Assembly (NCBI GenBank): GCA_019637155.1
Contig: JAHBWE010000011.1
Location: 1-64,000 of the forward strand
Reading direction: 5' to 3'
Length of the DNA: 64,000 nt
DNA from: Labilithrix sp.
Lineage (GTDB): Bacteria; Myxococcota_A; Polyangia; Polyangiales; Polyangiaceae
Part shown: piece by piece, positions 44,925-52,977 of the stretch
How positions within the stretch are numbered: position 1 is the first letter of the stretch
Layout of the letters: each line of letters starts with the position of its first letter
Program-made: the position numbers and the translations under genes
The notes under the pieces: model-generated
Told to the model about the DNA's origin: nothing
Database searches by the model: none
What the model saw: only the letters and a program-made list of their open reading frames with translations

Positions 44925-45893
44925 TTACGGCGTCGCGCCGGCGTCGCGGGCGATGGCGTCGAGGAGGGCGCGTGCCTCGGCGCGGCGGTAGGTGCCGGCG
45001 GCGAAGTGTTCGAGCTCGGTCTTCGCTTCTACGACGCGGCCGAGGCGGACGAGCGCGAGCGCGCGGTTGTAGCGAGCCTCCGGCGCGAGCGCGCCGTTGG
45101 GGGCGGCGGCGAGGTAGCGGTCCCACGCGGCGAGGGCGCGCTGCGCGTCGCGCTCGACGAAGTGGATGCGGTTCGCTTCGGCGAACAGCTTGGCCTCGTG
45201 CGCCGACGGCGCCGCGCTCGCGCCGCTCGACGGCGCGGAGGTGCCGCTGCCGTTCGCGCTCGCGCCGCTCGACGGCGCGGAGGTGCCGCTCGCGCTGTTC
45301 GGCGCCGCGCCGTTTGCGGTGCCGCTGTTCGGCGCGGCGGTCGGGTTGACGTTTGCGCCGACCGCGTGTGCTTCGCGTTCGAGGTCGTTCGCGGTTGTGC
45401 TGTTCGTGCTCGCGTTTGCGCCGTTTGGTGCGGAGGTGGCGCCGTTCGCGCTCGCGTCGGTCGCGGGGCTGCCGTTTGCGTGTGCGGTCGTCGTGCTGCT
45501 CGTGTCGCCGTTCGTGCTCGTGCCGTCGGGGTCGAGTGTTGGCGGCGAGGCTGGATCGAGCGCCTCGGGCTGGCCGTCGTGATCGGTCGTCGTGCGTGGG
45601 GGCGTCGGTGCTCGAGGCGCGGGGGTAGGTGGCGGAGAGCTCGAGGCGTGGAGCGCGTCGGTGAGGGACGCCACCATCGGGGCGAGGCGGCCCGTGACGC
45701 CGGCCCAGGCGGTGGACGCGATGAGCGCGGCGGCGATGGGGACGAGCACCCACTGCGTGAGCTTGCGGCGGCGGACCTTCACGCGCGACGCGAAGAGCGC
45801 GCGCTGGAGCGTGAGGTCGGCGTCCGGGCTCTGGCCACCGTATTGCTCCTTCACCGCGCGGAAGGCGCTCGCGAGATCGACGTCGTCGCTCAT
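44925..45893 (-). CDS. Putative anti-sigma factor with periplasmic TPR domain
   Basis: 322 residues; the ATG at 45893 overlaps the ECF sigma stop (ATGA). Cytosolic N-terminus (about 1-45; DVDLASAFRAVKEQYGG, RVKVRRRKLTQ), one membrane helix (about 47-66, VLVPIAAALIASTAWAG), then a long Pro/Ser/Thr/Asn-rich linker (about 85-230) with two near-identical SGTSAPSSGASA blocks, and TPR-like helices (EANRIHFVERDAQRALAAW, EARYNRALALVRLGRVVEA). The topology is that of a membrane anti-sigma factor, but the zinc-finger motif HxxxCxxC is absent. Position after the sigma gene supports that reading; activity is inferred. Confidence 0.7.
   Translation of the reverse strand: MSDDVDLASAFRAVKEQYGGQSPDADLTLQRALFASRVKVRRRKLTQWVLVPIAAALIASTAWAGVTGRLAPMVASLTDALHASSSPPPTPAPRAPTPPRTTTDHDGQPEALDPASPPTLDPDGTSTNGDTSSTTTAHANGSPATDASANGATSAPNGANASTNSTTANDLEREAHAVGANVNPTAAPNSGTANGAAPNSASGTSAPSSGASANGSGTSAPSSGASAAPSAHEAKLFAEANRIHFVERDAQRALAAWDRYLAAAPNGALAPEARYNRALALVRLGRVVEAKTELEHFAAGTYRRAEARALLDAIARDAGATP
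45220..45540 (-). repeat. Low-complexity region encoding an Asn/Ser/Thr linker
   Basis: The linker of the anti-sigma-like protein is built of short imperfect repeats. The best is GCGCCGCTCGACGGCGCGGA, present twice about 42 bp apart (near 45220 and 45262) and coding for SGASA/SGTSAPSSG. Third positions remain GC-rich, so the repeat arose in this genome. Confidence 0.5.
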
Positions 45894-46489
45894 TCCGCGC
45901 CTCCCTTCTCTCCGCCGAGGATCTCGCGGAGCTTTCGCTTCGCGTGGAAGACGCGCGTGCGCACCGTCGCCTCCGGCGCGCCGACGATGAGCGCGATCTC
46001 GCCGCTCGTCCGCTCCTCGATCTCCGCGAGGACGATCGCGACGCGCTGATCGAGCGGGAGCTCGTCGAGCGCCAGCATCAGCCGGCCCGCGAGCTCGCGG
46101 CGCTCCGCGTCGCGCTGCAAGTCCGGCGACGACGGCTCCGGCTCGCGGCCGAGGCGCGCGAGCGCTGCGCGACGGCGCATCGCGGAGCGCACGTGGTTCT
46201 TCGCGCGGTTGACCGCGATCGAGACGAGGAACGTGCGGAGCGAGGCGTCGCCGCGGAAGCGACCGATCGCGCTCGGGAGCGCGACGAACACGTCCTGCAC
46301 GAGATCCTCCGCCGACTCGATGTCGCCGACGAGCCGCCGCGCGAACGCTCGCACCGCGACGTGATGCTGGCGGTACACCGTCGTGAGGGCGCTCGCCTCG
46401 CCGGCCCGAACGCGGGCGACGAGGGAAGGCTGGGCGTCGTCGACGTCCGCGATCTCCTCCTGCTCCACGCGCTCGGCCACGCCTTCCAT
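45890..46489 (-). CDS. ECF-type RNA polymerase sigma factor
   Basis: 199 residues. Region 2 is YRQHHVAVRAFARRLVGDIE followed by SAEDLVQDVFVALPSAI, and region 4 is LDELPLDQRVAIVLAEI with PEATVRTRVFHAKRKLREIL as the -35-binding helix-turn-helix. There is no region 1 or 3, as expected for ECF factors. It overlaps the membrane partner by 4 bp. A promoter-like motif lies just upstream (46500-46531), matching two others in the window, so autoregulation is likely. It lies 81 bp after tonB, at the end of the TonB operon. Confidence 0.9.
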   Translation of the reverse strand: MEGVAERVEQEEIADVDDAQPSLVARVRAGEASALTTVYRQHHVAVRAFARRLVGDIESAEDLVQDVFVALPSAIGRFRGDASLRTFLVSIAVNRAKNHVRSAMRRRAALARLGREPEPSSPDLQRDAERRELAGRLMLALDELPLDQRVAIVLAEIEERTSGEIALIVGAPEATVRTRVFHAKRKLREILGGEKGGAE

Positions 46490-46499
46490 ACGGCATGGG

Positions 46500-46531
46500 T
46501 GAGTAACCGAAACACGCCCGTTCGTTCAGCG
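46500..46531 (-). promoter_or_regulatory. ECF-type promoter in front of the sigma gene
   Basis: On the minus strand it reads CGCTGAAC - 13 nt - TCGGTTACTCA. Compared with the two copies at 51181 and 56754 it keeps TGAAC, the same 13-nt spacer and CGGTNAC. The -10 part begins only 11 bp before the annotated ATG, so the message would be nearly leaderless. Confidence 0.55.
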
Positions 46532-46545
46532 CTCCTCGTCGAATC

Positions 46546-46564
46546 GAGAACCATGTGTGTTCTC
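46546..46564. promoter_or_regulatory. Short inverted repeat between tonB and the sigma gene
   Basis: GAGAAC - 7 nt - GTTCTC lies just after the tonB stop on the minus strand. It may be a weak terminator or processing hairpin separating the TonB operon from the sigma gene. There is no T-tract. Confidence 0.3.
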
Positions 46565-46570
46565 CATGGG

Positions 46571-47311
46571 TTAGCGACGTACCTCGAACTTGCAGACGTA
46601 CTTGATCTCCGTCGCCACCGCCCGGCCGTCGCGGTCGAGCGGCGGGTCCCAGCGCGCGGAGCGCACGGTCCGCTCGCACGCGGGGCCGAACCCCACGTAG
46701 CTCTCCGCGAGACGATCGACGCGGCCGAGACGCCCATCGGCGAGCACCTGCACGCGCAACGTCGCGGTGCCGGCGACCCCCGCGCGCTTCGCGTCGACGG
46801 GGTAGTTCCGCTCGAGCTCCGCGTCGAGCGCCGGCGCACGCGGGAGCTTCCCGAGCGACTTCGACGGCACGATGACCGGACCCGCCGGCGCTACCGGCAC
46901 CGGAGGAGGAGGAGGAGGCGCCGGAGCAGGCGCGGCCACCGCGACAGGCTCCGGAGCCGCGGGCATCGTCGCCGTCGTCCCGACCTCCGCGTCGATCGCC
47001 ACGTCGCTCGCGCTCGTCGACTCCTCGAGCACCGTCGGCTTCGGCGCTGCCGCCTTCGCGACCACCGGCTTCGGCGCCTCGGGCGCGGGCTCGGGCGCGG
47101 ACGGGAGAGGCGGAGGAGGAGGCGGCGGCGGAGGAGGTGGCGGCGGAGGAGGCGGCGGCGCCTCGAGCACGATCTCGCTCGACGCCACCGTCGCGATCGC
47201 CGGCGTCGAGGCGGCGTCGGGCATGTACGTCACGAGCGTGACGTGACCCACGATGCTCAAGCCGACGATCGCCGGGAAGATCGGCGCGCGCTCCCAGTCG
47301 CTCGCGATCAT
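46571..47311 (-). CDS. tonB: TonB energy-transducing protein
   Basis: 246 residues from the ATG at 47311, overlapping exbD by 4 bp (ATGA). One N-terminal membrane helix (IFPAIVGLSIVGHVTLVTY), then a periplasmic stretch with seventeen consecutive prolines and more Pro/Ala/Val linkers, then a TonB C-terminal domain: ERNYPVDAKRAGVAGTATLR, VLADGRLGRVDRLAESYVGF and ARWDPPLDRDGRAVATEIKY. It carries the proton-motive energy of ExbBD to the outer-membrane receptor in the same operon. The polyproline run is unusually pure. Confidence 0.88.
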   Translation of the reverse strand: MIASDWERAPIFPAIVGLSIVGHVTLVTYMPDAASTPAIATVASSEIVLEAPPPPPPPPPPPPPPPPPLPSAPEPAPEAPKPVVAKAAAPKPTVLEESTSASDVAIDAEVGTTATMPAAPEPVAVAAPAPAPPPPPPVPVAPAGPVIVPSKSLGKLPRAPALDAELERNYPVDAKRAGVAGTATLRVQVLADGRLGRVDRLAESYVGFGPACERTVRSARWDPPLDRDGRAVATEIKYVCKFEVRR

Positions 47312-47712
47312 CGCGCGTCTCGGACGACGATCGCGATCTTCGCCACCCGCTCCGCGCGCAGGAGCTCGAGCGCGTGCACCACCGTCTCGTGGCGTGCGCG
47401 CCCGTCCGCGGCGAGCACCGCGCCCTCCGCCCCACGCGCCCGCGCGCGCACCGCGGCGTCGTCGACGCGCTCCTCCTTCACGAACATCGCGCCGTCGGCG
47501 TCGATCGCGAGGGTGAACGGCTCCTTCGCGTCCTTCGCGCTCGAGCCGGTCGAGGCCTTCGGCAGGTCGACCGGGATCGTCTTCGACGCGAGCGTCGTCG
47601 CGGTGACCATCATCAGGATGAGGAGCACGAGCACGACGTCGACGAGCGGCGTCACGTTGATCTCGGTGAGGAGCCCGTCGGCCCCAGAAGCGCCTCCGCC
47701 GCCGGACTTCAT
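47308..47712 (-). CDS. exbD: ExbD/TolR-type proton-channel protein
   Basis: 134 residues. One membrane helix near the N-terminus with the critical Asp (TPLVDVVLVLLILMMVT), preceded by NVT, then a periplasmic domain (FTLAIDADGAMFVKEERVDD, VLAADGRARHETVVHALELL). The layout is that of ExbD. It overlaps exbB by 4 bp and tonB by 4 bp, so the three proteins are made in fixed proportion. The alternative TolR identity is disfavoured by the adjacent tonB and receptor. Confidence 0.9.
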   Translation of the reverse strand: MKSGGGGASGADGLLTEINVTPLVDVVLVLLILMMVTATTLASKTIPVDLPKASTGSSAKDAKEPFTLAIDADGAMFVKEERVDDAAVRARARGAEGAVLAADGRARHETVVHALELLRAERVAKIAIVVRDAR

Positions 47713-48338
47713 CCTTCACCTTCCTTCACGAACGACATGAGCTCGCGGCCGAGCGCCTCCGCGCGCGCGATGCGTGTCGCGATCGTCCGCTGGAACGCGT
47801 TGAAGAGCGCGACCGCGGGGAGCGCGACGAAGAGGCCCATCGCGGTCGCGGCGAGCGCCTCGCCGATCTCGGCCATCAGCGCGGTCGACACCTGACCGCC
47901 GCTCGCGTCGAGCGCGTGGAAGGCGCGGATGATGCCGATCACGGTCCCGAGCAAGCCGACGAACGGCGCGTTCGAGCCGACCGTGCCGAGGATCGCGAGC
48001 CGCCGCTCGAGCGAGAGGCGCATCAGCTGCGCCTCGCTCGCGAGCCGCTCGCCCACCGCGCTGCGCCCGCGGCCGAGCGCGCCGAGACCGGCCGCGAGGA
48101 CGCGCGCCTCGATCGACCGCGACGCGTGGACGAGCCCGCGCGCCGCGTCGAGGTCACCCCGCCCGAGCGCGCTCGCGAGGTCCTTCCGCAGCGCCCTCAC
48201 GTCGTCGTTGCGCGACAGGAGCACGATCGCGCGCTCGATCGCGATCGCGACGACCATCACCGAGAGCGCGAGCAGCACCCACATGATCCAGCCCGCGCCC
48301 GCACCGGCGAGCGCGCGCACCTTGTTCTCGATCGACAT
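47709..48338 (-). CDS. exbB: ExbB/TolQ-type proton-channel protein
   Basis: 209 residues with three membrane helices: IMWVLLALSVMVVAIAIE near the N-terminus, GTVGSNAPFVGLLGTVIGII in the middle and the EIGEALAATAMGLFVALPAV helix that lines the channel. The LGTVGSNAPFVGLLGTVIGI sequence is the MotA/TolQ/ExbB family signature. It forms the inner-membrane motor with ExbD. It lies 27 bp after the lipoprotein gene and is coupled to exbD by ATGA. Confidence 0.91.
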   Translation of the reverse strand: MSIENKVRALAGAGAGWIMWVLLALSVMVVAIAIERAIVLLSRNDDVRALRKDLASALGRGDLDAARGLVHASRSIEARVLAAGLGALGRGRSAVGERLASEAQLMRLSLERRLAILGTVGSNAPFVGLLGTVIGIIRAFHALDASGGQVSTALMAEIGEALAATAMGLFVALPAVALFNAFQRTIATRIARAEALGRELMSFVKEGEG

Positions 48339-48365
48339 CGACTCTCTCCTTTCGAACCTCTCGAA

Positions 48366-49097
48366 TCACCGAACGCACACCGTGATGCGCGTGAACGCCG
48401 CGCCGCCGCGACCGTCGCGCAGCACGAGGTACGCCGTCGCCGTCCCCGCGGCCGCGGGCGCGGTCCACGCGATCGTCACGTCGCGCGGCGCCGCCTCGTG
48501 CGGCTCGAGCGCCGTGTACTGCCGATCGAGCTCGCCGTCCGTCACCGTCGTCGACGCGAGCAGCGTCTCGCCCGGATCGCGATCCTCCGCCCGGAACGTG
48601 AAGCCGAGCGCGTGCGGCGAGCCCGGCGCGACGCAGCCTCCGGGCGCCTCGCCGTCGAGGAGCAGCACCGGCGGCGCGGGCTGCGGCTGGGGCGCGCCGA
48701 TCTTCACCGAGGCGAGGAGCGGCGCGCCGCCTCCCGCGCACGACGCGGTGAAGTCCGCCGGCGAGAGCGTCGCGATCCCTTCCGCGCAGAACGCCGCGAG
48801 GAGCAGGCGCTCCGGCGCCGCGGCGGCGCCGAGGTCCATCGTGACGACGTCGCCCGCGGTCGCGCCGTTGCCCGCGCCGAGCACGGGCGTATCGCAGCGC
48901 GGGGCATCGAGCTTCGTGTCCGCGCACACCGCCCAGGCCCACTCCACCCGCGTCGTCCGCGCGACGAGCCACGACACCTCCGCTCCCTCGACGCGCGCGC
49001 CGAGGACGCGCGGCCGATCGACGCGCCAGCCCTCGATGAAGTCGTTCCCGCACGCGACGAGACCGCCGAGGAGCAGCGCCGAGAGCGCGCGCTTCAC
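48366..49097 (-). CDS. Lipoprotein of the TonB operon, unknown function
   Basis: 243 residues; the ATG at 49097 overlaps the receptor stop by 4 bp. MKRALSALLLGGLVAC gives lipobox Cys16. The rest is beta-rich: GWRVDRPRVLGARVEGAEVS, TRVEWAWAVCADTKLD, VVTMDLGAAAAPERLLL, PHALGFTFRAEDRDPGE, and a last TAYLVLRDGRGGAAFTRITV, suggesting one or two immunoglobulin-like domains. Six cysteines fit an oxidised location. Coupling to the receptor suggests a substrate-binding or receptor-accessory lipoprotein on the outer membrane. Confidence 0.75.
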   Translation of the reverse strand: MKRALSALLLGGLVACGNDFIEGWRVDRPRVLGARVEGAEVSWLVARTTRVEWAWAVCADTKLDAPRCDTPVLGAGNGATAGDVVTMDLGAAAAPERLLLAAFCAEGIATLSPADFTASCAGGGAPLLASVKIGAPQPQPAPPVLLLDGEAPGGCVAPGSPHALGFTFRAEDRDPGETLLASTTVTDGELDRQYTALEPHEAAPRDVTIAWTAPAAAGTATAYLVLRDGRGGAAFTRITVCVR

Positions 49098-51127
49098 AGC
49101 TCACCTCGCACGCCGAGGATGGGGAGGATCGGGATCCCGTTGTTCGCCTCGCGCCGCCGGTAGTCGTAGCTGTAGCTGAAGCCCTCGGCGTTCGCCTGGT
49201 TGGTCGCGTTCTGCACGTCGAGGTACGCCGCGAGCTTCCAGCGCCGGAAGTCCCACGTCTTCTGGACGCGGGCGTCGAGGCGGAAAAATGGCGGGTTGCG
49301 CGCGCTGAGCGGGCGACCGATGCGCGGCGAGTACACGTCGGTCGTGGCCTCGTACGTCGCGCCGACGATCGGCGTGTAGGGCGTGCCGCTCGTGAAGCGG
49401 AGGCTCGAGCCGACCTCCCAGCCGCGTCCGAGCCGCACCACCGCCGTCGCGCTCACGATGTGCGGTTGATCGCGATCGAAGAGGCGCCACGGCGCGTTCG
49501 TGCCGGCGTCGCGGCGCTCGCTCCGCATCAGGGTGTAGGAGAGGAAGCCGAAGAAGCGGTCGCCCTCGCGCGGCTTCTTCCGCAACATCAGCTCCGCGCC
49601 GAAGACGCGACCGTCCTGCGCGTTGGCGTAGAACGGCGGCCGCCCCTCGGGCGTCGCCGCGACGACGCCGGTGATCCATTTCCCGAAGCCCTCGACCGAG
49701 CCGACGAACGCGTCGCCGATCCGATGCTCGACGCCGCTGCTCGCGTGGAGCGCGTGCGTCATGCGCAGGTTCGGGTTCCCGACCGGCACGACCGCCATCC
49801 GCTCGTCCGGCGACTGCGAGAAGCGGCCGACGCCGGCCTTGAGCGCGGTCGACGACGTCGCCTCGTAGCGCATCGAGAACCGCGGATCGACCGCGGCCGC
49901 GCCGATCTGGTGGTTGTAATCTGCACGGATGCCGGGGGCGAGCAGCAGCGCCGGCGTCGGCCGGATACCGGCCTCGACGTACGCGCCGGGGAGCGGCACC
50001 CAGGTCTCGGTCTGGAGCGAGATGCGTCGCTGGAGCGAGAGCGGCGTCGGCGCGTCGCCTTCGCCGCCGGGCGGCGGGATGCCGGCGTAGCTCCCGTCGA
50101 AGCGGTTCGCGAGCGCGTCGACGCCGGCGACGATCCGGAGCTCCGGCGCCACGATCGCGGTCGCCTCCGTGCGCGCCTGCAGCGTGTCGATCGCGAAGAC
50201 GTAGCGCCCGACGTCGCCGAAGCTCCCGCTCTCGTTCTGCCGTCCGTACGTGAGCGAGCTCTCGAGCGACGAGCCGCCCTTCCATCGATGCCGGTGCTCG
50301 ACCTGGACGCGGTGGAACTCGCTCGTCGCCCCGAACGCGCCGCGCACGGCGGGGTCGGCCTCGTTCGGATCCGCGAGGACGAGCCCGAAGCTGTCGCGCG
50401 AGCCGTAGGCGAGCAGCCGGAGGCGATCGTCCTCGCCGAGCGCGAAGCTCGCGACCGACTGGTAGTCCCAGTACACCGGCGCGGCGGTGATGCCGAGGTC
50501 GCCGAGGCTCTGCGCCGAGCGGAGGACCGCGTCGAGGTTGCTTCGCCGCACCGCCGCGAGCACGCCGGCGTTCTTCCCGATCGGCGTCTCCGCCATGATC
50601 GACGTGTCGAGGAAGCTCACCTCGGCGACGCCGTGGAGGCCGTCCATCCGCGGGTCGCGGAGGCGCACCTCGATGATGCCGCCGACCTTGCGCCCGTACC
50701 GCGGCGAGAAGTTGGACGGCTGGAGATCGATCGACTCGAGCACGCGCGAGTGCACGAAGCTCGAGAGGCCGGCGAGGTGAAAGAGGATCGGCACCGGCGC
50801 GCCCTCGAGGAACACCTGCGTGTCGAACGGGTTGGCGCCGCGGATGACCGGCTGGTCGCTGCCGACCGGCGGCCGCGAGACGCCGGGCAGGAGCTCCACC
50901 GCGCGGAGCGCGTCCCCGCGCGTCCCGGCGACGCTCGCCATCTCTTCTCGCTGGACGGTCCGCGTCACCGGAGCCCGCGCCGGCGCCTCCACCGTCGCCG
51001 TCGCGGTGAGCACCTCGTCGTCGTCGTCCGCGTCTCGTGGCGGGTCCTCCGCGGACGCAGCTGACGCGCGGAGGAGCACGGTGCAAACGACCGCGGCTCC
51101 CCCGATCTTCTCGAGGGTCGTGTGCAA
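49094..51127 (-). CDS. TonB-dependent outer-membrane receptor
   Basis: 677 residues from a TTG at 51127, chosen because a GGGAGA ribosome site lies 7 nt upstream and the product begins with a clean signal peptide ending RASAASA; an ATG at 51166 is an alternative. The plug domain has LRAVELLPGVSRPPVGSDQP, IRGANPFDTQVFLEGAPVPI and FSPRYGRKVGGIIEVRLRD. The barrel follows with many amphipathic strands. It likely imports a scarce ligand, but none can be named; no siderophore genes are nearby. It heads the operon receptor-lipoprotein-exbB-exbD-tonB and has an ECF-type promoter at 51181-51212. Confidence 0.88.
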   Translation of the reverse strand: MHTTLEKIGGAAVVCTVLLRASAASAEDPPRDADDDDEVLTATATVEAPARAPVTRTVQREEMASVAGTRGDALRAVELLPGVSRPPVGSDQPVIRGANPFDTQVFLEGAPVPILFHLAGLSSFVHSRVLESIDLQPSNFSPRYGRKVGGIIEVRLRDPRMDGLHGVAEVSFLDTSIMAETPIGKNAGVLAAVRRSNLDAVLRSAQSLGDLGITAAPVYWDYQSVASFALGEDDRLRLLAYGSRDSFGLVLADPNEADPAVRGAFGATSEFHRVQVEHRHRWKGGSSLESSLTYGRQNESGSFGDVGRYVFAIDTLQARTEATAIVAPELRIVAGVDALANRFDGSYAGIPPPGGEGDAPTPLSLQRRISLQTETWVPLPGAYVEAGIRPTPALLLAPGIRADYNHQIGAAAVDPRFSMRYEATSSTALKAGVGRFSQSPDERMAVVPVGNPNLRMTHALHASSGVEHRIGDAFVGSVEGFGKWITGVVAATPEGRPPFYANAQDGRVFGAELMLRKKPREGDRFFGFLSYTLMRSERRDAGTNAPWRLFDRDQPHIVSATAVVRLGRGWEVGSSLRFTSGTPYTPIVGATYEATTDVYSPRIGRPLSARNPPFFRLDARVQKTWDFRRWKLAAYLDVQNATNQANAEGFSYSYDYRRREANNGIPILPILGVRGEL

Positions 51128-51180
51128 TGGGGCATCTCCCTGGATGCGGCAGAAGCGTGCGCGCATCCGTGATCTGCCCC

Positions 51181-51212
51181 TCTGTCACCGCACCGCGGGA
51201 GATCGTTCAACG
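51181..51212 (-). promoter_or_regulatory. ECF-type promoter of the TonB receptor operon
   Basis: On the minus strand it reads CGTTGAAC - 13 nt - GCGGTGACAGA. Both boxes are identical to those at 56754-56785 and the spacer length is the same, while the spacer sequence differs, which argues for a functional site rather than a duplication. From AAC to GT is 16 nt, the spacing of ECF promoters. It would give a leader of about 45 nt before the TTG at 51127. Confidence 0.65.
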
Positions 51213-51345
51213 AGCCTCATCGAGCGGCTCACCGCCGCCGTCGAGCGCGCGCTTCCCTCATCGGCGACGAAGCGCGCGCGAAGCGTCGTGCCGCGCTGGC
51301 CGCCGCGCTCCGCCCGCGCTGAGACGCGAGCGAGTCGGACGCGGG

Positions 51346-52164
51346 TCAGATGCGCGACGGCGGGCGGATGGTCTTCGCTTCCGTGATCGACGAAGGAGAC
51401 GGCTGCGTCGCGACCGGCGTCGGCGGCGGGTAGTGCGGGACCGGCGTCATGCCGACGAGCAGGTCCTCGGCGCGGAGGCCGTCGAGGCGCGCGATCTCGC
51501 TGCTCGGGACGATGCCGCCGTAGGCTGCGCGGTGCGCGTCGTAGAGGTCCCAGTCGGCGATGCGCGCGGCGCCGCGGAGGATCGCGAGGACCGCGCGCTC
51601 GCGGCTCTGCTCCGGCACCGTGCCGAGGATCGCCTTCGCGCGTTGGCCCAGCTCCTCCGGATCCGCGACGCTCAGCGCCTCGCACATCGACTCGTGCCAC
51701 GCGCCGACGCGATGCTCCGGCGCGACCTCGTCGAGGTGGCGCGCGGCGTGGGTGTAGAACTCGACCATCGCCTCGGGCGGACGCCGCGCCTCGAGCCAGA
51801 GACGGCCGAGGACGAAGTGCGTGAGCGAGAGGTCGTCGAGCACGAGGCGCTCCGAGAGCGCGTCGAGGACCTCGCGCGGCCACGACCACACCGCGAGCTG
51901 CTCCGAGAGGTAGCGCTCGTGGAGGAAGAACGCCGGGTCGTGCGCCGCGAACCGCTGCACCGCGAGGACGAGGTGATGGCGGACGCGCATCGCCGTGACG
52001 GGGTCGCGCACGAGGTCGAAGAGCCGGCGCGGCCAGTACGCGTCGTCGGGCGACGCGTGCATCGACCGGATGATGTCGTCGAGCACGTCTCGCTCGGAGA
52101 CGGCGACGCACGCGCGCTGTCGTTTGCTGGAAGCCGGCTCGACCATCGCTGCTGCTCCGCTCAT
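51346..52164 (-). CDS. Helical protein of unknown function, coupled to the Cys-rich lipoprotein
   Basis: 272 residues from the ATG at 52164, which shares one base with the stop of the upstream gene (TGATG). The sequence is all-helical with repeated amphipathic helices (VLDDIIRSMHASPDDAYW, LTHFVLGRLWLEARRPPEAM, EFYTHAARHLDEVAPEHRVG, RERAVLAILRGAARIADW), suggesting a TPR-like superhelix. The C-terminus is Pro/Ser-rich. No signal peptide. Function unknown; the coupling suggests a joint role with the upstream secreted Cys-rich protein. Confidence 0.65.
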   Translation of the reverse strand: MSGAAAMVEPASSKRQRACVAVSERDVLDDIIRSMHASPDDAYWPRRLFDLVRDPVTAMRVRHHLVLAVQRFAAHDPAFFLHERYLSEQLAVWSWPREVLDALSERLVLDDLSLTHFVLGRLWLEARRPPEAMVEFYTHAARHLDEVAPEHRVGAWHESMCEALSVADPEELGQRAKAILGTVPEQSRERAVLAILRGAARIADWDLYDAHRAAYGGIVPSSEIARLDGLRAEDLLVGMTPVPHYPPPTPVATQPSPSSITEAKTIRPPSRI

Positions 52165-52655
52165 CAGTAGCTGTTGCAGCTCGGGACCTTGCCGACGCCG
52201 CGGCCGTACGACGGCTGGGCGTAGATGTACGCGTCACGGCGGCAGGTGCAGCCGTCGTTCTTGTAGCCGGACGGGCAGGTCGAGCAGCTCGAGCCGAGGC
52301 CGCACTTGTTGTACCAGGGGCACTTGCTCGTGTTCGTGCTCGTGACGTGCGAGTTGCGGTGGCAGAAGAAGCCGGTGTCGGTGAAGCCCGAGGCGCAGGT
52401 CTCCCAGCAGATTGGACCCTCGCCGACGTACCCCGAGCGGCACTTCGGGTAGCAGAGACCTGCTTGCATCTCTTCGCCCGCCGCGCAGGCGCACTGATAG
52501 CCCGTCGCCTTCTCGTCGACGCCGGTCTGGATCTCCGGCATCTGCGCCGCCTCCTCCTGCGTCTCCTCTGCCTCGAGGTCGTCCTCGCCCGTGGCGCAGC
52601 CGACGGCGAGACAGAGCGAGGTGACAGCGAGCGTGATGGCCATGCGAGTCGACAT
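52164..52655 (-). CDS. Cysteine-rich EGF-like lipoprotein
   Basis: 163 residues from the ATG at 52655; ATG at 52643 is an alternative. A lipoprotein signal (AITLAVTSLCLAVGC) is followed by an acidic Glu/Ala stretch and about 16 cysteines in EGF-like spacing: CACAAGEEMQAGLCYPKC, GPICWETCASGF, CPWYNKCGLGSSCSTC and GCTCRRD, ending PSCNSY. Such modules bind proteins or calcium and need disulfide formation outside the cytoplasm. No family beyond the general EGF-like pattern. A 322-bp gap with a large hairpin lies upstream. Confidence 0.72.
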   Translation of the reverse strand: MSTRMAITLAVTSLCLAVGCATGEDDLEAEETQEEAAQMPEIQTGVDEKATGYQCACAAGEEMQAGLCYPKCRSGYVGEGPICWETCASGFTDTGFFCHRNSHVTSTNTSKCPWYNKCGLGSSCSTCPSGYKNDGCTCRRDAYIYAQPSYGRGVGKVPSCNSY

Positions 52656-52977
52656 GATCGAGAGTCCCGTCCTTCGGTGATGTCGTCCGTCCTCCGGCGA
52701 CGGAGAGGGACATCGCAAGGTCGGGGCCAACGATGTGGACCCAGAAACACCGCAAATCCGCGAGCTGTAACGCTGATACACCCCGATACAGGCGGGGACG
52801 TATCAGCCTCGGTCCCCGCAGCATGGCGGGAGACTTTCCATAGATCCCCACGGTCCTCCGGCGAAGGGTCTCTACGGCGGCCACGCGCTCCGAAATCGAG
52901 ACGCGCTGCCAATAGAGCGCCGTCGCGACCTCTGCCTCGGACAGGTGGAGTCTTCCCGAGCGGGGTGAGCCTGCATC
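52656..52977. other. 322-bp intergenic region between fhs and the Cys-rich lipoprotein
   Basis: Both flanking genes are on the minus strand, so this is the end of fhs and the promoter side of the lipoprotein. It contains the long hairpin 52772-52807 and repeated CCTCCGGCGA sequences near 52693 and 52856. No gene is evident; GC is slightly lower around 52740-52790. Confidence 0.6.
52772..52807. promoter_or_regulatory. Extended hairpin with nested GATAC repeats
   Basis: Outer arms GCTGATAC (52772-52779) and GTATCAGC (52800-52807) enclose inner arms CCCCG (52781-52785) and CGGGG (52793-52797) around ATACAGG. GATAC occurs twice directly and once inverted. As RNA this is a strong stem; as DNA it could be an operator of the Cys-rich lipoprotein gene. 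Confidence 0.5.

Noticed and set aside
44925..47435. One long minus-strand protein covering tonB, sigma and anti-sigma genes
   Set aside because: The frame is open through by GC bias only; real tonB, exbD and sigma products lie in separate frames with start codons and ATGA overlaps.
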